Origin: Flavobacterium quisquiliarum
GTDB taxonomy: Bacteria; Bacteroidota; Bacteroidia; Flavobacteriales; Flavobacteriaceae
Length of the DNA: 64,000 nucleotides
Direction: 5' to 3'
Assembly (NCBI RefSeq): GCF_019308285.1
Contig: NZ_WWEM01000017.1
Location: 124,001 to 188,000, forward strand
Shown here: piece by piece, positions 54,613-63,248 of the stretch
Layout: the number at the start of each line of letters is the position of its first letter
Numbering within the stretch: the stretch's first letter is position 1
Made by a program: the position numbers and the translations under genes
Notes under the pieces: model-generated
What the model saw: only the letters and a program-made list of their open reading frames with translations
What the model was told of the DNA's origin: nothing
Database searches by the model: none

Positions 54613-57600
54613 TTAAAATGTAAACTGAGTTCCTAAAGTTATGGTACGTAAAGGAGGTAAATTTAAACCTTGGGTTTCTGGATCAAATCCTTTGTATTTG
54701 GTAAAAGTGACTAAGTTTTGCCCTTGAAGGGAAAGACGTATACTTTGAATAAATTTTTGAGTTTTTTGATCTAAAGGAATAGTATAAGATGCGCTAACAT
54801 TTTTTAATTTTATATAAGATGCATCAACAATAGTTGCTGTAGACCCGGCATAATTAGAGAAACTAGCCTGATAGTTGGAACTCAATACATTTCCTTGAGC
54901 TAAATATTCATTGTATTCGTCAACCTGATAATTAGCAAGACCATAAGGATATCCTGGTTGTACGGCAATAGACGAAAGCAGACTTCTTCCTTCTTGTTTT
55001 ACAAACTGGAACAAAAAGTCAAGTGCAAAATTTTTGTATGAAATTGAATTTGAAATTCCTCCATAATATTTAGGATACGAAGGGCCATAGTATTTTCTAT
55101 CCCCAAGTCCAGTCTGCGCAAAACCTGTAGAGATTTTTCCGTCTCCATTTACATCTTCAAATTGGGCAATACCACTAGCATTTACTCCCGTAAAATTGTA
55201 TAAATATCTACTGCTTAAAGGATTTCCAACTACATAAGTCGAATAGTAACTAGAGGTTTCTATACCAGGGAAAGACAATAATTTGTTTGAGTTTGTTGAG
55301 ATATTAAAAGAGGTAGTCCAATTCAAGTTTTTGTTATGAATATTGGTTGTAGCCAAGGTAAATTCCCAACCTTTATTTTCAACTTCGGCATTTAAATTAG
55401 CTTGATAAGAAGTAAATCCAGCCTGTGGACTCAGCGTAGCACTTACTAACTGATTTCCTGAAACATTTCTGTAATAAGCCGTAGTGAAAGAGATTCTGTC
55501 ATTAAGAAAACTTAAGTCTAATGCAGCTTCAAATTTCTTTGTAACTTCCCATTGAAAATTAGGATTAGCGATTCTTGTTGCGGCCATAGAAGAATTTCCA
55601 ACACCATAAGTCGCAGTCGAATACGTATTGGCATATCCATAATCTCCAATAGCATCACTACCGACTTCTCCATAACTTGAACGAAGTTTACCAAAACTTA
55701 TGATGGAATTATCTTTAAGAAAGTTCTCTTCTGAGAAAACCCAAGCTCCACCCACAGAACCAAAATTACCATAACGGTTATTAGCTCCAAAACGAGAAGA
55801 CCCATCTCTTCTGAAATTGACATTTAAAATATACTTATTCTGAATATTATAATTTACTCTACTAAAAAGAGAAGCATATTTATACTCTGAAGAACCATTG
55901 TAGATTGTTGCTGTTGCAGCTGTTCCTGTAATACCAACAAGGTTGTCTGAACTGTAACCTGAAGTGTTTACATAAGATGGCATACGAGATTTTCTGTTTT
56001 GCCAAGAACCACCTACTAAAGCGGTAAGATTACCTTTCCATATAGAAGTTGTATAATTTAATTGTGGATCAATACTGAAATTGTTCGTATTGTTTATCGA
56101 AACGGTATAACTTCTAGATGCATTTAAGGAAATATTATTTGCTGTATAATATACATTGTTCATTCCCGATGCAGGTAAAAATTGTTCAGAAGTCATTTGT
56201 GCTCTTCCGTAACCTAAATCTGTTTTAAAAGATAATCCTTTTGCAATTTCGTAGTTGATACTGAAACTTGTAATTAAATTATTTCCTTTATCCTCAACTC
56301 TTCTGTTTAAAGCTGCTAATGGGTTTACATCACTAAAATAAGTTGGCGACCAGTAATAAGATCCGTCTGCATTATAGATAGTGTGGTTTGGTGCTGTATT
56401 GATAGCATAATTGGTAATATCGTAAAAAGGCAGTTTATTATCATCTGCTGAAAAAATAACTGAAGCTCCTATTTTCAGTTTTTTGTTTAGCGTATAATGG
56501 TTTATATTGAAATTGGTAGAAAACTTATTGTATCCAAAATCTCCAGGTAAAACCGTAGATTCTTTATGGTAAGCACTGCTTAACAAGAAGTTTGTATTTT
56601 CACTTCCTCCTTTTAAACTTGCAGAAAAGTTGGTAAAATCGGCAGTTCCTCCAATTAATTTTTGCTGCCAGTCTGTATACGCATTTTGGTCAAAAGCGGT
56701 TAGGGCAATTCCTGTGCTAAAACTGCTTGGTTGTGCATTAGCGTTGGTTAAAGCTGTGCGGAGCATGTTTAGGTAAGTTGGAGTGTCTAATGTTTTTACC
56801 ATATGGGCAACATCAGAAATTCCAGAGTTGGTATTTACTGTAAAAACTGTTTTTCCAGCTTCTCCTTTTTTAGTAGTAATAAGAACCACACCATTTGCTC
56901 CTCTAGAACCGTAGATTGCAGTTGCATCGGCATCTTTAAGAATTTCAATACTCTGAATGTCATTTGGATTGATTACATTCAGTGGACTTGTAGCTTTTTG
57001 TGCACCTCTAATCACTCGATCAGATTGAACTTGTTCTTTTATATCATCACCGATATAAGGAACTCCATCAATTACATAAAGAGGTAGATTATCTCCTGCG
57101 ATAGAATTTGTACCACGAATACTGATATTGATATTACTTCCTGCGTAACCAGAAGTCTGTGTAACAAAAACTCCAGGAGTTCTTCCTTGCAAACTTTGTA
57201 GAATATTGGTTATAGGTTGTTTTTCGATATCTTCAGCAGTAATTTTTACAACAGATCCTGTAGAAGTTCTTCTAGTTGTTGTACCATATCCAATAATTAC
57301 AACCTCGTCTAATTTAGCCAAATCGGGTTGCATTTTAATGGTAATAGTAGTCTGGTTTTCGACTATAACTTCTTGTGTTTTATATCCTAAATAAGCTATT
57401 TTTAAGGTATGTTTTCCTTTTGGTAATTCGATAAAGAATTGACCGTCAAAATCAGATACACCTTGTTTATTACTTCCTAGAACTACGATAGAAACACCTG
57501 GAAGAGGTTGTCCGTTTTCATCCAGTACTTTTCCATTCAACATAAAGTTTACATCTTTATCATTGTCTGTTTTTTCAGTATTAAAAGCAGTTTTAGCGAT

Positions 57601-58005
57601 CTCCTTTTTATAAATTACAACATTTTTGTCTACTTGTTTATAGACCAAATTTGTGCCTTGAAATACAGTGTTTAAAATATCACTTACAGTTCGGCGACCA
57701 CGCTGCGTAGTAACTTTTGGGAAATCTTTTATGATCTGTGGCTGGTATGCGAACAATAATCCCGTTCTGTTTTCTATAGTTTTAAAAAGCGTTTTAATAT
57801 CTTGATTATGTAGTTCAATGTCAACAGATATAGATTCTAAATTCTGACCACTCATTTCGGTTGCGAAGATCATATGAGTGCCGCAGGTCAGCAAGAAAAT
57901 GTGGAATAAACTGATTCGCATAATCATAATGGTTTTTTTTGACAAGTGAAAAAAAGACGAATTCTTTTCACTGTCAAACATGGTTGTTTTACAGCGTAAT
58001 TTCAT
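54613..58005 (-). CDS. SusC/RagA TonB-dependent transporter with STN domain
   Basis: The protein has 1130 residues. An unusually long N-terminal lead (about 27 residues) precedes a signal peptide (RISLFHIFLLTCGTHMIFAT). Then come an STN domain (about 55-115, SVDIELHNQDIKTLFKTIEN), a carboxypeptidase-like domain (about 145-215, GKVLDENGQPLPGVSIVVLG), the SusC signature plug (QGRTPGVFVTQTSG, LYVIDGVPYIGDD) and a 22-strand-type barrel ending RTITLGTQFTF. The STN domain lets the transporter signal through FecR, whose gene lies upstream. The M27 or M29 codon could be the true start. Confidence 0.92.
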   Translation of the reverse strand: MKLRCKTTMFDSEKNSSFFHLSKKTIMIMRISLFHIFLLTCGTHMIFATEMSGQNLESISVDIELHNQDIKTLFKTIENRTGLLFAYQPQIIKDFPKVTTQRGRRTVSDILNTVFQGTNLVYKQVDKNVVIYKKEIAKTAFNTEKTDNDKDVNFMLNGKVLDENGQPLPGVSIVVLGSNKQGVSDFDGQFFIELPKGKHTLKIAYLGYKTQEVIVENQTTITIKMQPDLAKLDEVVIIGYGTTTRRTSTGSVVKITAEDIEKQPITNILQSLQGRTPGVFVTQTSGYAGSNINISIRGTNSIAGDNLPLYVIDGVPYIGDDIKEQVQSDRVIRGAQKATSPLNVINPNDIQSIEILKDADATAIYGSRGANGVVLITTKKGEAGKTVFTVNTNSGISDVAHMVKTLDTPTYLNMLRTALTNANAQPSSFSTGIALTAFDQNAYTDWQQKLIGGTADFTNFSASLKGGSENTNFLLSSAYHKESTVLPGDFGYNKFSTNFNINHYTLNKKLKIGASVIFSADDNKLPFYDITNYAINTAPNHTIYNADGSYYWSPTYFSDVNPLAALNRRVEDKGNNLITSFSINYEIAKGLSFKTDLGYGRAQMTSEQFLPASGMNNVYYTANNISLNASRSYTVSINNTNNFSIDPQLNYTTSIWKGNLTALVGGSWQNRKSRMPSYVNTSGYSSDNLVGITGTAATATIYNGSSEYKYASLFSRVNYNIQNKYILNVNFRRDGSSRFGANNRYGNFGSVGGAWVFSEENFLKDNSIISFGKLRSSYGEVGSDAIGDYGYANTYSTATYGVGNSSMAATRIANPNFQWEVTKKFEAALDLSFLNDRISFTTAYYRNVSGNQLVSATLSPQAGFTSYQANLNAEVENKGWEFTLATTNIHNKNLNWTTSFNISTNSNKLLSFPGIETSSYYSTYVVGNPLSSRYLYNFTGVNASGIAQFEDVNGDGKISTGFAQTGLGDRKYYGPSYPKYYGGISNSISYKNFALDFLFQFVKQEGRSLLSSIAVQPGYPYGLANYQVDEYNEYLAQGNVLSSNYQASFSNYAGSTATIVDASYIKLKNVSASYTIPLDQKTQKFIQSIRLSLQGQNLVTFTKYKGFDPETQGLNLPPLRTITLGTQFTF

Positions 58006-58194
58006 AAATTTGCTTGTTTTTTAATGGTTACTGGATTAATTGTTAAAAATCTCGGCCATCTGGTGTAGGAGCTGGATGGCTTTTTTAATTTAGTTTTGGT
58101 TAATTGGTCTTTGTTTTTAAGGTTAATATTTATTTTCAAAGCTTCCTAAGTAGGAGGTTAGTCAGCCTTATCTATTCTCTTTATTCTCTTCTCT
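58006..58194 (-). promoter_or_regulatory. fecR-susC leader with hairpin
   Basis: GCCATC (58055-58060) pairs with GATGGC (58075-58080). On the minus strand the hairpin precedes CGAGATTTTTAAC, a weak terminator-like signal. Next to the fecR stop is a short tandem gaataaagaga repeat (58170-58200). I see no TAnnTTTG box, which fits transcription by the ECF sigma or read-through. Confidence 0.4.
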
Positions 58195-59238
58195 TTATTC
58201 ACAACCTTTCCCGTCCAAAACAACGTTGCCGGCTTTATTGTAACGATATTCGGTTTCGATAACACTGCTAATTACTTTCAGCACATGATCTAAATCTTCT
58301 TCGTTTAAGAAACTTGCTGTTATGCGGCAATTCTTAATTTTTTCGTTCGAGATAAAAATCTGTACTTTATATTTTTGAGCTATTAGCGAAACAGCTTCTG
58401 CCATATTTAAATCATCCAGAATCAGGTAATTGCTTTTCCATTCGGTCACAATAGCTGCGCTGACATTATTTTGTTCAAAGTTCAAAGTACTTTTGTTTAC
58501 TTTAATCTGCTGATTTGGAGTAATTACGCCATATACTTTTTCAACATCTCCGACCTGAACTTTTCCACGGGCAACTGTAACTTCAATATTATCCGAGGAA
58601 TTTTTCGCATTAATATTAAAAGCAGTTCCTAAAACTCTGGTCTGAATTTTACCAGTATGTACGATAAAAGGTTTTTTTGGATTGTGTTTAATGTCAAAAA
58701 ATGCCTCTCCAGTTAAGGTAACTTCACGAGTTTTAGAGTCAAAAGAATTCTGCTCGTATTTTAGAGTACTGTTATCATTTAACAAAACTGTACTGCCGTC
58801 AGGAAGATGAACCAATTGTTTTCCACTAAAATCAATTAATGTATTTTGCGCTACAACAGCTGGTGTTTCGGGTGCAATAGTTGGAGTTGTTGCTTTTTGT
58901 TTAAAAAAGAATGAATTTCCCAAAGCAATTAATAAAGCGATACTTGCCGCTGCAAAAAGCGATTGTAAAACGATTTTTCTTTTTCGTTTTGGAGTTAAAT
59001 CCACCACTTTAGGTTCATTTTGCGGTTTAGATAAAATATAATTCAGAATATCGTCACTCTGTTTTTTATCCATTACGTCTGTAACATAATCACTTTTCAG
59101 CATCTCATGAATTTTTTCTTTCAGAAAATCGTCATGCTCGCCCTGCTGCATTATTTCCATCATTTGCTGCTGTTCTGCATCAGATAGATTATTCTGCAGA
59201 TAGCCTTCAAATAACTCTTCGAACTTTTTTTGCTGCAT
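58195..59238 (-). CDS. FecR-family anti-sigma factor
   Basis: The protein has 347 residues. The cytosolic N-terminal part (about 1-85) begins QQKKFEELFEGYLQ. One TM segment is at about 89-112 (VLQSLFAAASIALLIALGN). The FecR domain (about 135-245) shows LPDGSTVLLNDNSTLKYEQ and GEAFFDIKHNPKKPFIVHTG. A DUF4974-type C-terminal domain (about 270-345) ends the chain. It would hold the ECF sigma inactive until the STN domain of SusC reports substrate. It lies between the sigma and susC genes. Confidence 0.92.
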   Translation of the reverse strand: MQQKKFEELFEGYLQNNLSDAEQQQMMEIMQQGEHDDFLKEKIHEMLKSDYVTDVMDKKQSDDILNYILSKPQNEPKVVDLTPKRKRKIVLQSLFAAASIALLIALGNSFFFKQKATTPTIAPETPAVVAQNTLIDFSGKQLVHLPDGSTVLLNDNSTLKYEQNSFDSKTREVTLTGEAFFDIKHNPKKPFIVHTGKIQTRVLGTAFNINAKNSSDNIEVTVARGKVQVGDVEKVYGVITPNQQIKVNKSTLNFEQNNVSAAIVTEWKSNYLILDDLNMAEAVSLIAQKYKVQIFISNEKIKNCRITASFLNEEDLDHVLKVISSVIETEYRYNKAGNVVLDGKGCE

Positions 59239-59286
59239 TTGTTTCGTTAATTAAATTAGTACTTGTTTGTAAATGATAGATTGGAG

Positions 59287-59426
59287 TTTTTTTTTTTTTT
59301 TTTTTCAGCCCTTCTAATTTTAGGGATAGAACACGTTTTAAATGCCCCTTTTATATAAAGACCATTTAAAAAAGGGGAGGGAGTAGTCGAAAGTGAAAAA
59401 AATGTAAAAAAAATGTAAAAAAATGT
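59287..59426 (-). repeat. A19 tract, hairpin and A-rich tandem repeats between sigma and fecR
   Basis: The minus strand carries a 19-base A run (59287-59305). There is also a hairpin of CCCCTTTT (59345-59352) with AAAAGGGG (about 59370-59377), and three A7-8TGT units (59396-59426). The whole lies between the sigma stop (59461) and the fecR start (59238). Variable tract length might alter expression. Confidence 0.5.
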
Positions 59427-59460
59427 AGTTCTCGGCTTTTTTGAAAGAAAAAACTTTAGT

Positions 59461-60048
59461 CTAGAATTTTAAAAACAGCAGCAATGACATGAACATATTC
59501 ATGTACGGAGAAATTTTAAGACGTATAAATTTTAAAGCCTGCGCCATGTGCTTTTTTACCGTCTCGGTTGAGATGCCTAAATCTTCACCAATTTTTTGAT
59601 GACTAAGGCCGTCTCTTTTGGCCATTTGATAGACTTTTTGCTGTTGAGGTGGCAGCTGTTCAACGATTTGATTTAAAATCGTATTGTACTGCTCGTCTTT
59701 GATATTACTGTCAGTATCAATAATTCCAGCTTCTTTCTGATTGAATTCTGCGATTTGACTTGTTTCTCGCGCGATTTTTTTAATGGAATTGAACAAATGA
59801 TTGCGTGAAATTATATAGAGGTAGTTTTCAAAATGATCTACTTCTGCTAAAACATCTCGATTCTGCCATATCTTTAGAAAAATGTCCTGAACGGCTTCTT
59901 CTGCTTGAATTTTCGATTTCGTGATTCGTAAAGCAGTAGAGTACACATTATTTTTATATTGATTGTACATATTGGTAAACGCAAGCTCACTTCCTTGAGA
60001 CAATTCAAGGAGAAGTTTTTTTTCGTCTATATTCGAATTTTGAGCCAT
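59461..60048 (-). CDS. ECF RNA polymerase sigma factor, FecI-like
   Basis: The protein has 195 residues from ATG 60048 (MAQNSNIDEKKLLLELSQGS); the TTG six codons upstream is a weaker start. Sigma region 2 is FTNMYNQYKNNVYSTALRIT with AEEAVQDIFLKIWQN. Region 4 is LPPQQQKVYQMAKRDGLSHQ with STETVKKHMAQALKFIR. The hydrophobic C-terminal tail (MNMFMSLLLFLKF) is common in this group in Bacteroidota. It should direct RNA polymerase to the susCD operon once released by FecR. It is first in the gene series. Confidence 0.93.
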   Translation of the reverse strand: MAQNSNIDEKKLLLELSQGSELAFTNMYNQYKNNVYSTALRITKSKIQAEEAVQDIFLKIWQNRDVLAEVDHFENYLYIISRNHLFNSIKKIARETSQIAEFNQKEAGIIDTDSNIKDEQYNTILNQIVEQLPPQQQKVYQMAKRDGLSHQKIGEDLGISTETVKKHMAQALKFIRLKISPYMNMFMSLLLFLKF

Positions 60049-60293
60049 GTTTTTGGTAACAATCAATTCAGCAATATTATTTATTTTTTTTGATATGAAG
60101 ATTATTTATCGGTAACAAGCCTCGAAAAATGTTATTTTACCATTTTATCATTAAAATAATAAATAATCGTAAAAATAAGTAACGCTCTTTTGCATAAGAT
60201 TCAATGAAGTAAAATTGCGATGTTTGATATATTGTAGGTTAAGTCTTGTTTTAATTGAAAATTGAGCAGAATACAATTAAAAATTGATTCTTT

Positions 60294-60325
60294 TTTGAAG
60301 TATATTTATAAAAAATATAGATTTG
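60294..60325 (+). promoter_or_regulatory. Promoter of the M28 peptidase gene
   Basis: TTTG at 60294-60297 and TAGATTTG at 60318-60325 match the TTTG / TAnnTTTG pair with a 20-base gap, 65 bases before the ATG at 60391. The rest of the 342-base divergent gap (60049-60390) is AT-rich without other visible features. Confidence 0.6.
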
Positions 60326-60390
60326 TCTTTTTTTCAGACCCCTTCTTTTTTTATCAGAAAATTATTCAATCTTTAATTTGATTTTTAATT

Positions 60391-61860
60391 ATGAAAAAGA
60401 AGTTGCTTTTATTATTCAGCTTAAGCTGTAGTATTATTTTTTCGCAAACAATCAAAAAACCTTTGGTCAGTGCGATTACTTTAAAGGATCTTAAAACAGA
60501 TATGTACCAAATGGCTGGTGATCATTTTAACGGTCGTGAGGCTGGTACTTTAGATGAATTAAAAGTATCCATGTGGCTGGCAGAGAAAGCCAAAGAAGCC
60601 GGAATGTCACCAGCGGGAGATGATGGCACTTTCTTTCAGTTTTTTGATTTATACCGACATCAGGTTACCAATAATACCAAATTTAAAATCGGGCAAAAAG
60701 AATTTAAATTATGGAGTGAGGTACTGGTTGCCGAAACGACCACAAAGAAAGTTGAAGCTCCCATTTTATTTTTAGTTAACGCTTCTGCTGAGGAAATCAG
60801 AAAAGCAGATGTAAAAGGAAAAGCTGTTGTAGTATTGGCCTCTAAAGAGGGAATTTCAGATAATATTTCGCTTTTTGAGAGACGTTATCCAGGATTCGTA
60901 AAACAGAAATATTATGAAGATTTAGCTTATAGAGGTGCTGCAGCTCTTATTATCGTTGCAGATGAACTGGGCGAAAAAAGCTGGTCTGAAGTGGAGCCTC
61001 AAATGAAACGAGGTGTTTACGGAATTGAAGGATACCGTGATAAAATGCCTGTTCCTCCTAGAATGCCTGCTTTTTGGGTTCATAATGATCAATTAGATTT
61101 TCTTAAAAACACAAAAGAGTTTTTATCTGCCGAAGTAGTTTCAGAAACTTACAAATATCCATCTGTAAACGTTGTTGGAAAAATTGAAGGAACAGATGCT
61201 AAATTAAAGAACGAATATGTTCTTTTCAGCGGACATCAAGATCATGATGGCGTAAGACAGAAATATGGAAAAGATTCTATTTATAATGGAGCAGATGATA
61301 ATGCAAGTACTTGTGTGGCAATGCTGGCTATTGCTAGAGCTTACAAAAAACAACCAGCAAGAAGATCAGCTTTATTTGTATTTCATGGTTCGGAAGAACG
61401 AGGATTGTTAGGTTCAAGTTGGTATGCTTCACATCTAACAGTACCTGAAAAAGATATAATTGCTGTTTTGAATGGTGATATGATAGGTCGAAATGATATC
61501 AATCAAGCAGCACTTTTAGGATCAAGTGACCCGCATCAAAATTCGCCTGATTTGGTAGCTGTTGCTAAAAAAGCCAATGACGAAGGACCAAAATTTGAGC
61601 TTGATAAACTTTGGGACAGACCTGAACATCCTGAATTTTTCTATTTTAGATCGGATCATCTGCCTTATGCCAGAAAAAATATTCCAGCAGTATTTTTTAC
61701 AAGCGTACTGCACAGTCAATATCATACTCCAATGGATGAGTCGGAAAATATAGATTTTGAAAAACTGCATAAAATGACAGATTGGATGTACCGAACAGGC
61801 TGGATTTTATCGAATCAAGTGGAACGTCCAAAAGTGATTCCACAAAAAAGGGAAAGATAA
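60391..61860 (+). CDS. M28-family secreted zinc peptidase
   Basis: The protein has 489 residues with signal peptide MKKKLLLLFSLSCSIIFSQ. A protease-associated (PA) domain lies at about 115-255. The M28 zinc site is complete: His282 with Asp284 (SGHQDHDG), Asp302 (ADDNAS), Glu335-Glu336 (GSEERG), Asp363 (NGDMIGR) and a last His in QYHTPMDE near 447. It would act as an aminopeptidase outside the cytosol. It is divergent from the ECF-sigma/SusCD operon, with its own promoter. This placement supports a peptide-use role for the region (inference). Confidence 0.93.
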   Translation: MKKKLLLLFSLSCSIIFSQTIKKPLVSAITLKDLKTDMYQMAGDHFNGREAGTLDELKVSMWLAEKAKEAGMSPAGDDGTFFQFFDLYRHQVTNNTKFKIGQKEFKLWSEVLVAETTTKKVEAPILFLVNASAEEIRKADVKGKAVVVLASKEGISDNISLFERRYPGFVKQKYYEDLAYRGAAALIIVADELGEKSWSEVEPQMKRGVYGIEGYRDKMPVPPRMPAFWVHNDQLDFLKNTKEFLSAEVVSETYKYPSVNVVGKIEGTDAKLKNEYVLFSGHQDHDGVRQKYGKDSIYNGADDNASTCVAMLAIARAYKKQPARRSALFVFHGSEERGLLGSSWYASHLTVPEKDIIAVLNGDMIGRNDINQAALLGSSDPHQNSPDLVAVAKKANDEGPKFELDKLWDRPEHPEFFYFRSDHLPYARKNIPAVFFTSVLHSQYHTPMDESENIDFEKLHKMTDWMYRTGWILSNQVERPKVIPQKRER

Positions 61861-61873
61861 TTATTAATATATA

Positions 61874-61912
61874 AAACAGAGGTGTTTGACTAATCAGGCA
61901 CCTCTGTTTTTT
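61874..61912 (+). terminator. Terminator after the M28 gene
   Basis: aaacagaggtg (61874-61884) pairs with cacctctgttt (61899-61909), followed by a T run. Confidence 0.88.
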
Positions 61913-62126
61913 TATTGTCTAACTGACGTTTTATCTTGAAGTGTCATTTTAGCGATTTCATCTTTTCGTTTAAAAGTTACACCATTATGTTTTTTGATTT
62001 TACACTCCTATTTTTCATAAAATAGTACAGATTACGCTTTTCATTTGTAAAACTTTTCGTTATTTATAAACTACATATTAGTGTATTTCTTAAATTTGTA
62101 ATACGCACCATAAAAACCGTTTTATT

Positions 62127-63107
62127 ATGCCAATAATTAAACAATCAGAATATAGTTTTCCTTCTATTATTCACCGTAACAGGCATATTTCTACTATTTA
62201 TGCCGCTTTGATTAAAAAGTTTGATGCTCCTGATTATACCAGAGAAAAACTGGAATTAAACGATGGAGATTTTATCAATATTGATTTTGTTCTAAACAAT
62301 TCTAAAAAAGCGGTTATTCTTTGTCATGGTTTAGAAGGAGATTCCCGAAGAACTTATAATAATAGCTGTGCCTCTTATTTTTTGGAGCAGGGTTTTTCTG
62401 TTTTTGCTTGGAATAATAGAACTTGTGGAGGAGAAATGAATCGACTACCAAGGTTGTATCATCATGGTGCGGTTGATGATCTTAATGAAGTGGTTCAGTT
62501 TGCACTGCAGAAAGGATTTGAAGAGCTTTATTTAATTGGATATTCAATGGGAGGTGTACAGCTTTTGAATTATCTAGGCTGGACAAAAATTGATGAAAGA
62601 ATAAAAGCTGCCGTTTCCATTTCGGTTCCAACACACATTGCTACCAGTGCTGAGGTACTAAAACAAGGTTTCAACAGGGTTTACTTAAAGAATTTTACCA
62701 TTGATATAAAGAAAAAGCTGAAATACAAAGCCGTTCAGTTTCCAGATTTTATAAATAGCGATCAGATTGATAAAATTACTTCTTTTGATGAAGTCGATCA
62801 GTATTTTACGGCACCGCTTCATGGTTTTGCAAGTAGAGAAGACTATTATCACCGAGTTTCTCCAGAATTTTCGCTTAAAAATATTACGACTCCCGTTTTA
62901 ATTATTAATTCACTTGACGATCCTTTTTTAGGAGAAAGATGTTATCCAAGAGCAATTGCACAGGATAGCGAATATGTATATCTTGAAACTCCAAAATATG
63001 GCGGACATTGTGCTTTTCCGCTGCGTAATTCAACTTATTCTTATGCCGAGAAAAGAGCATTTGAGTTTTTTACGTCTTATCAATCCGCAGAAACTTTTAA
63101 AGCTTAG
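62127..63107 (+). CDS. Alpha/beta hydrolase, YheT-like
   Basis: The protein has 326 residues of the YheT/UPF0017 family. The oxyanion loop is LCHGLEGDSRRTY, the family motif NNRTCGGEMNRLPRLYHHG, the nucleophile Ser in GYSMGG (near residue 150), Asp in INSLDDPFLG and His in YGGHCAF. It is a cytosolic esterase-like enzyme of unknown substrate. It is a single gene after 210 bases of AT-rich sequence in which I see no other feature. Confidence 0.88.
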   Translation: MPIIKQSEYSFPSIIHRNRHISTIYAALIKKFDAPDYTREKLELNDGDFINIDFVLNNSKKAVILCHGLEGDSRRTYNNSCASYFLEQGFSVFAWNNRTCGGEMNRLPRLYHHGAVDDLNEVVQFALQKGFEELYLIGYSMGGVQLLNYLGWTKIDERIKAAVSISVPTHIATSAEVLKQGFNRVYLKNFTIDIKKKLKYKAVQFPDFINSDQIDKITSFDEVDQYFTAPLHGFASREDYYHRVSPEFSLKNITTPVLIINSLDDPFLGERCYPRAIAQDSEYVYLETPKYGGHCAFPLRNSTYSYAEKRAFEFFTSYQSAETFKA

Positions 63108-63248
63108 AGAACATTGATTAAAGTCTGCTGTAAAATACTTACAGTTCCTTCTAATTAACGGCTTTAATTCGTTTTCGTTTTTAACTTAACATACAGTTTA
63201 TGATTAAATAAACTTCCGATTGTATCCTTGTCAGTTAAATTACAAACC

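Noticed and set aside
59287..59305. A19 tract as proof of phase variation
   Set aside because: It lies between genes and breaks no frame; without reads, length variation is only a possibility, so it is kept as a low-key finding.
47119..60048. Peptide natural-product (RiPP) cluster
   Set aside because: M16 peptidase and ABC genes suggest it, but no precursor peptide or modifying enzyme is visible in the gaps.
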